From: Lepas anatifera
Lineage: Eukaryota > Arthropoda > Thecostraca > Lepadidae
Reading direction: 5' to 3'
DNA length: 64,000 nt
Assembly: GCA_034440635.1 (NCBI GenBank)
Contig: JAOTON010000458.1
Location: 26,880-90,879, forward strand
Part shown: in pieces, positions 32,380-44,439 of the stretch
Layout: every line of letters begins with the position of its first letter
How positions within the stretch are numbered: position 1 is the first letter of the stretch
Made by a program: the position numbers and the translations under genes
The notes under the pieces: generated by a model
Told to the model about the DNA's origin: nothing
What the model saw: only the letters and a program-made list of their open reading frames with translations
Database searches by the model: none

Positions 32380-35240
32380 CGTTCATGGAGCTAACGATAG
32401 GCACCCATCATGCACCATGGAGGCACAGGGCATGCTGTCAAAAGTTGGGGCGCCCATAGTGGCACGTGGTGGGGGGGATGTGGTTGGGCGCCGATAGAGC
32501 AAAAGTAAGATACCAATGATTCATCAAGCACTCAGCAGAAATATGTGGGCGCCTATAGTGAAGTGTGGGGGCACCAATGGAGCGAAAGAAAAGCACCAAT
32601 GTGTACCATGGGTGCCGCCAGACAGAGAGGTTTGTCGAAATGTGGGGGCGCTCCCGATGAGCCCACGGCTGGAAATGAAGGCGCCGGTGGAGCAAAGAAC
32701 AGGCACCAATGATTCATTATGGGGGCGCCAGTGATACAGAACGATGTGTCAAAAGATAGTGGAAAGAGGCGGGGGGAAGGCGCCCATAAAGCTAAAAGCA
32801 GACAACAATAATTCATCATAAGAGTGGGGCTCGGGTGGTATAGAAGGGGCTGTTGAAAGGTGAAGACTCCCTCAATGGGGCATGGGGGCGCCGTTTGATA
32901 TAAGGAAAGAAACGCACCAATTATGCACCATGGGGGCGCCAGAGGTAAAGAGCTGGTCCAAAAGGCAGGGGGTGCCCACAGTGAAGTGTGGGGGCGCCGC
33001 GCCGGTGGAGTGCACAGAAGACACCAATGATGCCCAATGGGGATGCCGGTGGTACATGCAGGGTTTCAGCACATGGGGCGCCCACAGTGACGCGTGGCGG
33101 CGCCGTTGAAGTAAAAACGAGACATCAATGCTGCACCATGGAGGCGACAGTGGTATAGAGCGGATTTTCCGAAGGTGGGGGTGCCCGTAGTGAGGATTGT
33201 ATAGCGGGATGCCAAGACGTGGGAGAGCCCACGATGAGGCTTGGGGGGCGCCGGTGGAGTGAAACGAAAGCACCAATGATGCACCATGGGGGGAGCCAGT
33301 GGCATAGAGCGGATTGTTAGAAGGTGGGGGGCGCCCGTAGTGGGGAGTGGGGATCCAGTAGTACATAGCGGGGAGAGAGAGTGGGGGGCTCACTGGTATA
33401 AAACGGGCTGGTAAAAGGTGAAGATCCCCTCAGTGAGGCATGGGGGCGCCATTTGAGCAATAAGGCACCAATGATGTACCACGGGGGCGCCAATGGTGAA
33501 GATTGCCTCTAAAAAGCAAAGGCGCCCACGGTGAAGTGTGGGGCACCGGTAAAGTACACATAAGACACCAATGATGCCCAATGGGGGCGCCGGCGGTACA
33601 TGAGGGTTCAAAAAGGTAGGGCGCCCACAGTGACGCGTGGGGGCGCCGTTGGAGCAAAAACGAGATATCAATGCTGCACCATGGAGGCGGCAGTGTTATA
33701 GAGCGGATTTTCCGAAGGTGGGGGCGTCCGTGGTGAGGATTGGGGCGCCAATAGTTTATAGCGGGATGCCAAGAAGTGGGAGAGCCCACGATGAGGCTTG
33801 GGGGCGCCGGTAGAGTGAAACGAAGGCACCAATGCTGCCCAATGGGGGCGCCGGTGGTACATGCGTGGTTCCAAAAGATGGGGCGCCCACAGTGATGCGT
33901 GGGGGCGCCGCTGGAGCAGAAACGAGACATCAATACTGCACCATTGAGGCGCCAGTGATATAGAGCGGATTTCTAGAAGATTTGGGCGCCCGTAGTGAAG
34001 AGTGGGGCGCCGGTAGTATATAGCGGGATGTCAAGAGGTGGAAAATGCTTGGGGGCACCAGTGGAGTGAAACGAAGGTACCAATTATGCACCATAGGGGC
34101 GCCGGTGGTACATGCAGGGTTTCAAAAGATGGGGCGCTTACAGTGACGCGTGGGGGCGGCGTTGGAGATCAATGCTGCACCATGGAGGCGCCAGTGGTAT
34201 AGAGCGGATGGTTAGAAGGTGGGGGCGCCCGTAGTGGGGAGTGGGGATCCAGTAGTACGTAGCGGGGAGACAGAGTGGGAGCTCACTGGTATAAAACGGG
34301 CTGGTAAAGGGTGAAGGCCCCCTCAAAGAGGCATGGGGGCGCCATTTGAGCAAAAAGGCACCACTGATGTACCACGGGGGCGTCAATGGTAAAGAGCGGC
34401 TCTAAAAAACAGAGGCGCCCATGGTGAAGCGTGGGGGCGCCGGTGGAGTGCAGAGAAGACATCAATGCTGCACCATGGAGGCGCCAGTGATATAGAACGG
34501 ATTTTTAGAAGATGGGGGCGCCCGTAGTGAAGAGAAGGGCGCCGGTAGTATATAGCGGAATGTCAAGAGGTGGAAGAGGCTTGGAGGCGCCGTTGGAGTT
34601 AAACGAAGGCACCATTGATGTCCAATGGGGGCGCCGGTGGTACATGAGGGTTCCAAAATGTGGGGCGCCCACAGTGACGCGTGGGGGCGCCGTTGGAGCA
34701 AAAACGATACATCAATGCTGCATCATGGAGGTGCCAGTGATATAGACCGGATTTTCCGAAGGTGGGGGCGCCCGTGGTGAGGATTGGGGCGCCAATAGTT
34801 TATAGCGGGATGCCAAGAAGTGGGAGAGCCCACGATGAGGCTTGGGGGCGCCGGTGGAGTGAAACGAAGGCACCAATGATGCCCAATGGGGGCGCCGGTG
34901 GTACATTCGGGGTTCCAAAAGATGGGGCACCCACAGTGACGCGTGGGGGCGCCGCTGAAGCAAAAACAAGACATCAATGCTGCATCATGGAGGCGCCAGT
35001 GATATAGAGCGGAATTCTAGAAGATAGGGGCGCCCGTAGGGAAGAGTGGGGCGCCGGTAATATGTAGCGGGATTTCAAGAGGTGGAATAGGCTTGGGGGC
35101 GTCGGTGGAGTGAAATAAGGGCACCAATGATGCACCATGGGGGCGCCAGTGATGCAGGGCAGGTTGTCAAAATGTGGCATTTGCATGCAGCGGAATTACC
35201 AGGGGGCGCCAGTATTTCCGTTTGGCATGCAAATGTGGAG
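32380..35240 (+). repeat. GGCGCC-rich satellite, about 100-bp unit with about 265-bp higher-order repeat
   Basis: Units are built from three submotifs, each starting GGCGCC: one of about 37 bp (GTGGTATAGAGCGGATT...), one of about 22 bp (CCCACAGTGACGCGTGG), and one of about 44 bp (GTGGAGTAAAACGAAGACACC...ATGCACCATGG). The phrase GGTTCCAAAAGATGGGGCGC and close variants recur near 33606, 33872, 34116, 34648 and 34911; neighbouring occurrences are about 245-266 bp apart, showing a higher-order repeat. Divergence is lowest in the centre and right. Because units are not multiples of three and both strands are equally open, the many Pro/His-rich open frames here are not genes. Confidence 0.85.
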
Positions 35241-35336
35241 CAAATGGAGGCGGCCCCCGGGGGCGCCTTAGTGCCGAGGGGGCGCCTTACCGGCGAGGGG
35301 GGGCCGCGGCCCCGCGGCCCCCTGGATCCGCCCCTG
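35241..35336 (-). mobile_element. hAT-like right end adjoining the satellite
   Basis: Four GGGGGCGCC words lead into a GC-only palindromic patch and then CCTGGATCCGCCCCTG, the inverse of the end at 26339. The satellite motif therefore continues to within about 40 bp of a transposon terminus. Confidence 0.55.
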
Positions 35337-35873
35337 CTGGCTCTGGCTAATCTTTTGCTTTTACCTTGTTCATTTATTCTTCAATCCTTGCGTGTGATAT
35401 ATATTTATCAAAATTAAAGCATATCAGTCTCTAAAACTTGCGGAGAAGACAACTTTTTAAAAATATAGGGGAGAGTGGGGTAAGATGCCCAGGGTTTAGG
35501 GAAATCGGGATTATAGAATAACCGCGGTTCCAAAAGCGCTGCTTTAGATGCCAGGTCGTAGCATGATCATTTATCTTCCTTATAGAGTCGATGAAATTGC
35601 TGATAATTATCATATTTTCTAACTATTATGATTTTGCTAGAGGCTTGCAAAGGGGCGTCTTACCCCATCGGGTGGGTAAGACGCCCCTGGGGCTTGGTAA
35701 GATGCCCCACCCCTGGGCATCTTACCCCTTTTTGGTCTATCGTTGATGAAGTAGCTTTTTCGTAGTTCTTAGCTTCATTGGTAATCATTTAAGTATTATT
35801 CAGAAGTCAGAATGTATTTAGAAGCGTCCACACATATTGATAAAACGAGTAGGTGGTTTTTCACGTTTCCACG

Positions 35874-36079
35874 CAGGGGCGGACGCAGACCCGAGTTTTG
35901 GGAGGGCAAACCCATGTTTGCCTCTCCTCCTGGGGGGGAGCGAATATGTTTTTGCTCTACAGACCTAGTGTAAGCACCTTTTTCGAAAAATTTCCGGCGT
36001 TTGGGGGGGCAAAAGATAGTTTGTCCCCTACAGCGCTTTGGGGGGGCATGGCTGGAATGCCCCCCTGCGACCACCAATG
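35874..36079. mobile_element. hAT-type MITE with perfect 8-bp duplication
   Basis: A 206-bp copy related to 9770-10088, with ends CAGGGGCGGACGCAG and CTGCGACCACCAATG. TTTCCACG occurs directly on both sides (35866-35873 and 36080-36087), a perfect 8-bp target duplication diagnostic of hAT-type insertion. Confidence 0.9.
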
Positions 36080-36683
36080 TTTCCACGTCAAATGATAAAA
36101 CAAAGTTACGTAAAACTTTGTATCGTTCCAATTTATTATATGTACTGCCGAAGCAAACTAACGATAAAAACCAAAGATAAAAGCATACCATAAAAGTAAT
36201 ATAAAATGACACACAGACACAAATAACGAAGTACGAAACGAAGTAGGTAAACTGGTATGAGGTTTCTGAGAACCTCCCCTAAATCCCGTACCTTGTCTTT
36301 TCTGTGTTCCCTTTGTTTCAATTCCTCATTTTAAAAGAAATATGGGCCAGAAGTTGTTAAGTACATAAACGATCACTTCAGACAGTAAAAATGGCTTGCG
36401 GTGACTCGAAGCTTCCTCCCACTAACCATCACAGGCTCCCAGTCTATCATTTATGGCGCACAGCCACCTTAGCCTTCTCGTCAAGGAACACAGGCCCAAC
36501 CTTCCCAGACAGTGGACTCGAACCATTCTTTGCACGAGAGAACAAAACTCGCTCCGCAGATGAGACATCTGGAATCGTCATGCCCTCTGTCTTCCTTCCC
36601 TTATACAGCTTTTGCCTGCCTCGCCCACGTCTTTTTAGATACATTTGCTTTCGCAACCCCTCCGACTAGTTTGTCTTCCAGAG

Positions 36684-37032
36684 CCTTTTTTAGATGCATG
36701 TTGTTGCAAGTTCGGCTTTTGGAGTCGGAGTCTCACTAAGGTCATCAATAGACTTGTCGCAGAGACCCTAGCCCTACCATCGGAGCGAGCAACTCCTGTA
36801 ATGAAGATTTAATTTAAAAGTCAAAGTTAAGCATCCCTCAAATCAAAGGGACGGCCGCCCCGCTCAGGTCACCCTCTTATCAGTCAGTTGCCAGCCGACC
36901 TGTACGTCGGGTAAACTATTGAGCGCCGGAGCGTCTCAAGAGAACCGATCCCAAGCCTGGACATGCACTGCCACTGCACGTTCCTGAGCAGCGGGCCGGA
37001 GCCTAACGCTGTACCAACTGGGCTACCGGGAT
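36684..37032 (-). mobile_element. tRNA-derived SINE, full-length copy
   Basis: Reverse-strand copy of the 23450-23799 SINE. The head reads TCCCGGTAGCCCAGTTGGTA and the tail AAAAGCCGAACTTGCAACAA. It is nested in the 3.9-kb element. Confidence 0.8.
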
Positions 37033-37533
37033 GGCAAATGTAGGGACGACATAAGAGATCAGATACGGAGCTGCAGCAGGATTGGCCATGTGGAATATTT
37101 CATGTCTAGCTCATTCATAGGCGAAGCTAGGGTAAACAGTTCAGCCATAGCCCTTTCCTAATTGCCCAAAATTGACCGGTTTTGGCCAGTTTTGTTTTAA
37201 AATATGTTTTACGGTTTTGTCCATTTCAATTTAATCGTTATGCGCATCCACCACACCAGTTTGATCTGAACCCGCCATGAGGTCATCTCCGGTTGGGGCA
37301 TCAGGCCAGGTCCGGTGAACTCCCAAATAATTGTGTCAAAGTTTTAATGATTGAGCTGAGATTCGCTTTATTGAACGAAAGCACCAACCACAAAAATTTG
37401 GCTGTTATGAAATTCCTTGCGTTAGTGGCCTGGGTTCAGGTGCGAGGCCTTCAATTGGAAAGGTTAGTCACAAAGCGACAGATTGAAGTGTGCTCTAATT
37501 TAACACGTACTGTCATGCGCGTCGAAAGCATAG

Positions 37534-38557
37534 CCCTCGCCCCACCGGGGGGGCATCGATGGCCCCCCTAAGGTTTTTCCGGGATAGCAGAAAAACGACG
37601 AGGCGCAGCACCGCGGTTGAGGGCTCTACCTCTCACTGCATCATTTTCCCATCATCCCTGAAATGTTTTACCCCGGGTCACCCAAGGTCAGGTCACCAGA
37701 CGAGGTCAACCAAGGTCACCTCACTTCAACTTTAGAGCTCTGTAAGAGCTACATTTCTAAGTCGATCGATTTGAAACTTCCTACACTTCATGACCCCTTC
37801 AGGGTCTACAAGGTGTATATCTGGGATTTTTCGATTTCGTGCCCTGAGGTCAGGTCACGAGGCGACCTCTCCCATTGGAAAAGCATGTGGAAAACCCGTT
37901 TCATGATATAAAAGCCACAAAAATGATTGCAAATACTCAGACTGCTCAGAACAGCGTTTTTGGACACCCTTTCATGGATCCCAGGGGTCATATTTACCCT
38001 TTGACTTTTCTAAGGTCATCCAAGGTCACCAGAGGTCAAAAACATTATTTTGACAATAACTTTTGACCTAATTAAGCTAGAGCGGTGAAACAAACACCAT
38101 CGTGTTTGTCTTGTCATTGGCTTTCATTTGATATACGGCAAGGTCACTTTTTGACCTTTCGTGACCTCAGGTCATATTAGGTCACGAGGTGACCTCTGGA
38201 GGTGAAACCACTGGCGGGAGGTCTTTACGTTCCACATAGCGGAAAAAGTACTAGCAATTTCCTATCAAATGTACTTTACTAGGCCTCAATAGCTCTAATG
38301 ACATAAGAGTTATGACCAGTCTGCTTAAGCACTGCATATTTGAGTGAAAATAGCCGATCTTGACCTAATTTGACCTCTGGAGGTCAAACCATTGAACTGA
38401 GCACTAAAACATGTGAAGGAATTTCTGACTGAATTCACGCGAGCTTTCTATTGTACTTTGCAGATTTGCGCTAACGCCCATATTTTCGGAGTTAGAGGGG
38501 GGGCCATCGATGGCCCCCGGTGGGGCGAAGGTGGCGCTGGACCCCGGTGGGGCGCGG
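37534..38557 (-). mobile_element. TTAA-type MITE, family 3 (copy K)
   Basis: A 1,024-bp element with CCCTCGCCCCACCGGG at the left and CCCGGTGGGGCGCGGG at the right. The flanks (ATAG, ATAG) look like mutated TTAA by comparison with copy L. Both subterminal regions hold a CCATCGATGG-type palindrome. AGGTCA/TGACC motifs are numerous, and a decayed hairpin near 37588-37620 marks the 3' side on the minus strand. The same length and arrangement occur at 59656-60679. Confidence 0.7.
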
Positions 38558-39318
38558 GATAGGACAGGAACGGGAGGACGGATCCTCTAACTCGCCAATC
38601 TGTGAGGACGTCTCCCGACAAGTTTTGGGAATCGACCTAGGTTTTTATGGTCTCCCTATTACCTACTTACGTTGACCTACATAAATTTGTTCGTGAGCTT
38701 TATGGTCATAAGCTTTTTCAAAGACGGTCCATTTAAAGTTCACATCCCCCCCGCCATCACCAGTCCAGGGTCCGTAGCCCCCAGTAACAATTCCATGGCA
38801 CTGCCCGCGGGTATAAGGTTTGGACTAACCCGAAGTTTAGCAGTTGTTTACTCTAACAAATGGCGTTATATTGCTCTGGGTAAAGACGCCCCTTTCCACC
38901 GGGAAAGCTGCCCATGGAGCATCTTTCCCCATTCGTTGAGGGTACATCTTTCCAATCAGTACCCAAACTAGATAAAACTTGAAGGGCAAAAATCATACAA
39001 TTAATACACTCAAGGAAATGCTCAGTTAATGAGTTAAATATGCCATCATTCGTAATGGGAAGTCCAACAAAACACGCATTCCATATCCTTCGAGATATCT
39101 GCAATCTATGTGGGCAATTTTTTCTTAGAAAAGCATCGAAACAAAGACTTACCCTCCAGCTTCACTCAAATCACAGGAGGGAACTGAATTTTTGCACCAG
39201 AAACAATCAAAGCCTCTGCTTTCGACCAAGAATAATATTATTTATTGGTGGTGGCCCGGATTGCCAAAAGAGGGGATGGGGCGTCTTACCCCATGGGGCA
39301 TCTTACCCCACTCTCCCC

Positions 39319-40439
39319 TACTTGCCTTTTTGATCATACTCACCAGATTTTACCAGTTATTAGAAGAAAAAAATTTTCTGTGTATCTTTCGCATCAGACT
39401 GTTTTATTTTAACTATACTGAGAGATTTCGGGCTGCTCCACTACATCCATTTCCTTGGACGTAATTTACTTAGGTATATGATTGAAAGACACTTCTGGCT
39501 TGATATGTTCAAATACACCATTCTGGTGAGAAAAAAAAACACTAAGCGTCAATATTTCCTAGCCTGGACTGTAAAACTGTGACCAGCACAATTCACCGGT
39601 AGAATTGTTTGCGAAACATCAAGCTTTGGCTTCCAATTTAATCATTGCTGGAATTGCTCTTCAGATGGAGGGGCTCGAGGTCTCCGAGACACTGGGTCCC
39701 TGAAGACATTAGTGAGATTTTGATTGCAAAAGCCGAACTTGAAATAGCAGAAAAAATACAACGCAAAAACGATATGGGCGCCGAGCATCGCGCTTCGCTC
39801 TTCGTCTCCATTTGCACAGTGGAAGTAGTTATGTCCATGTTATTTACAACACGTCGTGAGTGCACGACAGAAACCTAAGGAGAAACTGGATAATGATGCA
39901 TATGTGAACCTGGTAAGAAACAACCTTGCTCTTGGAGTTTAGATTTGTGGAAGCTTCTGCTTTGAAGATAAAAAATGTTTCAGTGCTATAGACTACCTTG
40001 AACGGTTTATTTCGCTTAGGTTTCATACAAAGCGTGAAATAACATCGTATATTGCCGAACCGAGTGGTTTAGATTCGCCAAAGCCTTCGTGTCGAGAACA
40101 AGATCATTCGCCCTGAAGAAAAGTTAACGTCCAAAATTCAGAAGGCAGCAGAGTTTTTCAGAGTTCGATATATAATTGGATATCAGATCCTATCTATGGA
40201 TCGACAAAAAATATCGATCTGGAAATGACTTTCGACTCAAATTGGGTAAATTTATTGGATATGGATGGATTGTGTAAACTTTTGGGATATAGATTGAATT
40301 TGGGCTGTTAGAAATTGGGTGGAAACAGCTTGGCCAGGATTTATCGAAGAATCTTCGGATACACATCAGGTTCAATCTGAGTTTTCTTAGTTATAACGCG
40401 AGAACAGCCTGCGAGCGAGAAGATACGCAGCGGTCAGAA
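39319..40439. other. Unannotated stretch with a SINE tail
   Basis: No gene. It contains the SINE fragment at 39635-39757. The rest is AT-rich. Confidence 0.4.
39635..39757 (+). mobile_element. SINE 3' fragment
   Basis: TCATTGCTGGAATTGCTC...AAAAGCCGAACTTG matches the tail half of the SINE at 23450-23799. The head is absent. Confidence 0.65.
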
Positions 40440-40792
40440 AGCGATACACCATTTCAAGCACTGCTCCTGAATTTACGTGGAGAGCGCCTTCGCAGAAATG
40501 CATCGAGGCGCGGCGGAGTGGCTTTGTGCGAGCCGTCCGTCTGTCAGCCGTCTGTCATGTCCGAATGTGATTTATCGTTCAAATGAAGACGGATCACTGC
40601 CGGACGGCACGGTCAAGCTGAATCAGGCCTGGTCCACTTACTGACAGGGAAGGGGACGGGGAGAGCGTCCAGCGCCCCCGCCGCTGAGTCAGCTGTACCC
40701 GCAGTCACAGCAGCTGCTGCACTAACTGACCGCCGTAATCTACCGTCGGTCATCCCGTCCCCGAAACCCGCGTCAATTAACAATGGCACCAG
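40440..40792 (+). promoter_or_regulatory. CpG-rich candidate promoter region
   Basis: A CpG-dense block with repeated GCCGTC/CCGTC words (CCGTCCGTCTGTCAGCCGTCTGTC at about 40531-40556) and AGCTGCTGCACTAACTGACC. It precedes the short plus-strand frame at 40793. No TATA or CCAAT box is clear. Confidence 0.25.
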
Positions 40793-40895
40793 CCCCTGCA
40801 GGCTGCCGAGGGCGAGGGAAAACTCATCAATTTTCTCATCTTCGCGGCGACTGTTCAGTCGGAGTCGAGCACTGTAACATTATCTTCTTGATAGG
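40793..40895 (+). CDS. Weak candidate first exon
   Basis: An ATG (context AACAATGG, a good initiation context) opens 34 codons rich in Gly/Arg/His and Cys (MAPAPAGCRGRG...). It reaches a donor-like AGG|GTAAGG at 40895. No family is recognised and no second exon was found. Confidence 0.2.
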
Positions 40896-41102
40896 GTAAG
40901 GAACCCGTGTCACCCTGGCCAGTTGTTGTGCAGCCGTTTATGAATAACCTAGATTCTTGTCTGAAATAGAGGATCTGAGAAACGTATATGAATTCAATAT
41001 ATTTCCAACAGAACGCTCTTTGCATCCAAATTCCCGATTCAAAACAACGGAACGGCCTGTTTTTATCAGCCTTGTAGAGGATATCGCCGGGCTCTGCACT
41101 TG

Positions 41103-41186
41103 GAGCCTTGCCGCCGGGGCCTTGCCGCCGGAGCCTTGCCGCCGGAGCCTTGCCGCCGGAGCCGCGCAGGCGGAGCCGCGCTCCGA
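41103..41186 (+). repeat. 14-bp minisatellite
   Basis: About five to six tandem units of GAGCCTTGCCGCCG, the last two diverged (GAGCCGCGCAGGCG). Confidence 0.9.
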
Positions 41187-41449
41187 ATGAGCATCCAGAA
41201 AGTAGTAATTTTCCAGCGCCATGTGCAGGTTTTTGTTTCGATTAGCTGTGTGGTGACAGTTAGTGCATGTTACTGAGCGTATATCCGTCGTTCTCATTGA
41301 TTCAGTCTTATTTGTCTACAGACAGGTTGACAAGTTGTTAAAAAGCAATGTGAAATACAAACTTACGAATTAAGGACACAAACTTACAAATGACTTTAAT
41401 GGCATGTTCAAACTTCGCTAGTGCGTAAAATTTATGGAACATACCTGGG

Positions 41450-41613
41450 CAGTGGTGGATACAAGGGAGACTAGGCACACAAGCCGCCCCTCCCCCCGAA
41501 AGGTCAGAGTGCCCATAGTTAATATATAGCCGGAGGCTGTTCCAAGGCAATGGAAGGAAAAGCTCTAGTCCCCTAGCCCCCTCTCCCTAAATGAAGTTTT
41601 GGAGCCGCCACTG
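41450..41613. mobile_element. hAT-type MITE with perfect 8-bp duplication
   Basis: A 164-bp element with ends CAGTGGTGGATACAAGG and TTTTGGAGCCGCCACTG (inverted). TACCTGGG lies on both sides (41442-41449 and 41614-41621). This confirms that the CAGTGGCGGATCC-type ends in this window belong to 8-bp-duplicating, hAT-like elements. Confidence 0.9.
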
Positions 41614-41621
41614 TACCTGGG

Positions 41622-44439
41622 ATATAAAACATAATTTCTTTTTGCCCTAAAATATGTGCCAAAGCTGTCAAAACTTAAAGTGAACGAATGCGCTGTGTAA
41701 AGGCATCATTCTGGGCCGCATGGGCCCAGAAAGCTGCCAAACCAAACCCACCACATAAATCCTCCCGCCAAAGATTGCAGAACGGAAAAAAACTTTTATT
41801 TTATTTTTCAAGTTTTGTTAAAAACATTTATTGTTTAAGATTGCTTTTTTGTATTTGCTTTTTAGTTTTGTTTTCGTAAAAAAATCTACCAACTTTCGTA
41901 TCTAATTTCTTCGCCGTTTCAGTCTTTGGAGGGGGGTTTATTAGCTAGTGTATAACTGATTCAATTTTCAGCGTTCTAGGCGTTGAGCTTTTAACCTTTA
42001 CGTAGCGTTATCTTTCACTTTATCTTGTGAAGATTTTGTATATTGTAGATGGTGCCCTATCTCCAGCAAGCTCTCCAAGAGCTTCAGTACATACCTGGCT
42101 CTCCACAAAGCGTATGGGGAACGAGACTGCCAGCAAATCTCACACATATCCCAAAAACATATTTTCAGTGTCTAAATGTATGGCAATGGTATATGATCGT
42201 GACCCGCGCTGATTTGGTTTCGTCAACAAGGTCTTCATGGTGGTTCAATACTCTTTAAAGCTATGATGCTTGCTTCCTGAATATTTGAAGATGCGGTGTG
42301 GATTGTGTGAAGTTCTACCTGGTCAAAACGGCGATCAATGGACTCAAGACGATCTGGAATGATCTTCCCTTATACTAGACACGGTAGAGTTGACCCTACC
42401 ATCACCGTTAGCTACGTGATGGGGTGTGGGGTGTTGTAAGTGCTCGCCTTGTCTCCAGTACGACTCATTCCATTGAGTTATCGCGACCCAAAGGCCACTT
42501 AGCTACGCAAACTTCTCGAAAGTGGCGTACTAAACCAAACGGAGACGCTCATTACGGGCCTCGAATGGGCTGACCGGGCTATAACAACCTTAACGTGACG
42601 TAACATACGAGCCGCGGCTCAGACTTGTTATCAATCTGGGTGATATGTTTGATTAATTTGTTTATAACAATGTTTGAGCGGAGTATATTTGTCACATTTG
42701 GTTATTTCATTCATTTACCACGGAGTATAAAGAGACTTCAGTCGAGTACCGAGGCTAGACGAAAATAATCATGTTTTTCAGTTTTTAGATTTTAGGAACC
42801 CTGGAAGCGAGCTCGTTCTCTTCGTGATGAAGAACAGGGTGGATGCACAAATTGCAGAGTATTGTAGAAGTAAGTTAATAATACGTTTAATAGGCTGCCT
42901 CCTAGCATCCTAGCTGCAAAATGAATCAAATACCCTGTGATTAAGTATCTGAGCACAGCTCTTCGCCAGAATCATACTACAATAGGTTAAACATGAATTA
43001 TTGGTCATTGTGTGAACCAAGAATTTATGCTTCCACCAATTGAATTATGAGGATTCCGACGAATGGTTGTGCCCATACATATAATCACCACGTATTTGCT
43101 CCATTTTGCATCTATAATTCAAGAAGATAAGCCATTAGGGGAGTGTTGGACGTCTATAAAAGGTTTGAACTAGGATAGCAGTTTTGTAGAGCGTACTGAG
43201 AAACCACTATTGACATTTTTCAATTCACTGAAATCTCTATGCATAAAATGTCCGCATGCCTTAAAGTTCAAAGTAGGGGGGCTTACTACCGCATTCTAGG
43301 CCATGAAAGGATCCTTTTTTATCTGGCAGCGCATGTCACGTGATAAATCTTAACAAATGGCATGGTCACGCACCCTTACATGTCGCAAGCCGCCAGATTC
43401 GTGATTACACGCGATGCTTGGGTCAACCCAGCGTAGCAAGACTAGAGGCGATATCTTTATTTTGAATGATTGGATGTTGAAAAAGTAGTTTCCAGGTTTT
43501 AGACCTATTTTGTACACAAATTGCGTGTTTTTTAGAATATCGACAAAGTGCTATATTCGATTTAAACGTCTTAACAACCTATAATCATGCTCCTCGGCCC
43601 AGCACTGCGAAATCTATCAACAATATGAAAACAATTTTATCAGCCGACTACCACTGCAATTGCCATGTTGAAGGCCCTTTTACCGTCGTGCCTTGCAAAG
43701 TTGCATTGGCGTCGAAAATGCTCCCGGACCAACTGCAGCTCTCAATACCCATGACAGCCATTGACAGATGGTAACAGCCACGCTGCAGCAAGTCAGCTGA
43801 CAAGCTACGGCTACACCTGTCAGCCACTTATACTGGCTTCAAATCGAATCCAAATACTGTTAAATGTGCTTTTGTTTAAAATATAGAAGCAGTCAACATA
43901 TCGGTCATTTTCAGTGTTCCACGAATCACCCGGTAATTTGAACCATAGCTCAATCCAGAAAATAACGTAAGTCGTATCAGCGTGAAATACATGTTTTGCA
44001 CAAAAGAAAACTGGCTGCAAATATGGATTATGCATCAAGGAAAAATAACAGCCAGAAACATGCAGTTTCGCCTCCCCAGGCTACCATTTCAGGCATGGTG
44101 AACTGGAATTCAAAGTTCTCTCCAGAGCATTGGATAGTCCGTCTTTAACTGAGACGCAGCCCGTTTTCAAACAGCAAGAAACCCTCCTTATACCCGCCCC
44201 ATATACTTCCATTAACCATGAATTCTCCGGTGAACGTTCAAGAGCATTGGCGCATAAAAAAGTAAGGGTTGCACCAGCATGTCGATAGTTTAAACCCTTC
44301 CTGTTTTAAGCGGCCGGAGAAATGTGCGTGACTTCTTTTTACAAATCTGCCTGTTATCATTTTCATATTCACGCACTACGGTGTAGCATGGCTTGAAAGA
44401 CATACTATATAATCCCTAAGCATATAAATCTGTGTATGA
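41622..44439. other. Unannotated stretch
   Basis: No gene or clear repeat is seen. A segment near 42049-42090 resembles, on the opposite strand, the segment near 46925-46970 (both could encode a YLQQA(L/F)QEL-like peptide), perhaps a fragment of a dispersed repeat. The rest is AT-rich with short frames. Confidence 0.4.

Larger units (their letters stand above)
35468..39318. mobile_element. Element with 23-bp GGGGAGAGTGGGGTAAGATG ends, carrying nested insertions
   Basis: The left end at 35468 and right end at 39318 are perfect inverted copies over 23 bp, beginning GGGGAGAGTGGGGTAAGATG, each flanked by TA. Subterminal relatives of GGGTAAGACGCCCC occur at about 35655-35735 and 38880-38935. Inside lie a hAT MITE (35874-36079), a SINE (36684-37032) and a TTAA-type element (37534-38557). 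Removing them leaves about 2.3 kb with no recognisable transposase. The alternative is two separate short elements. TA flanks suggest a Tc1/mariner-like target, but that is inference. Confidence 0.55.

Noticed and set aside
31982..35186. Many Pro/His/Trp-rich open frames on the minus strand, some over 160 codons
   Set aside because: They lie in the GGCGCC satellite. The same peptides recur in every frame because unit lengths are not multiples of three, and the plus strand is open as well.
32000..35240. CRISPR-like array
   Set aside because: Units are about 100 bp, divergent and without unique spacers. It is a eukaryotic satellite.
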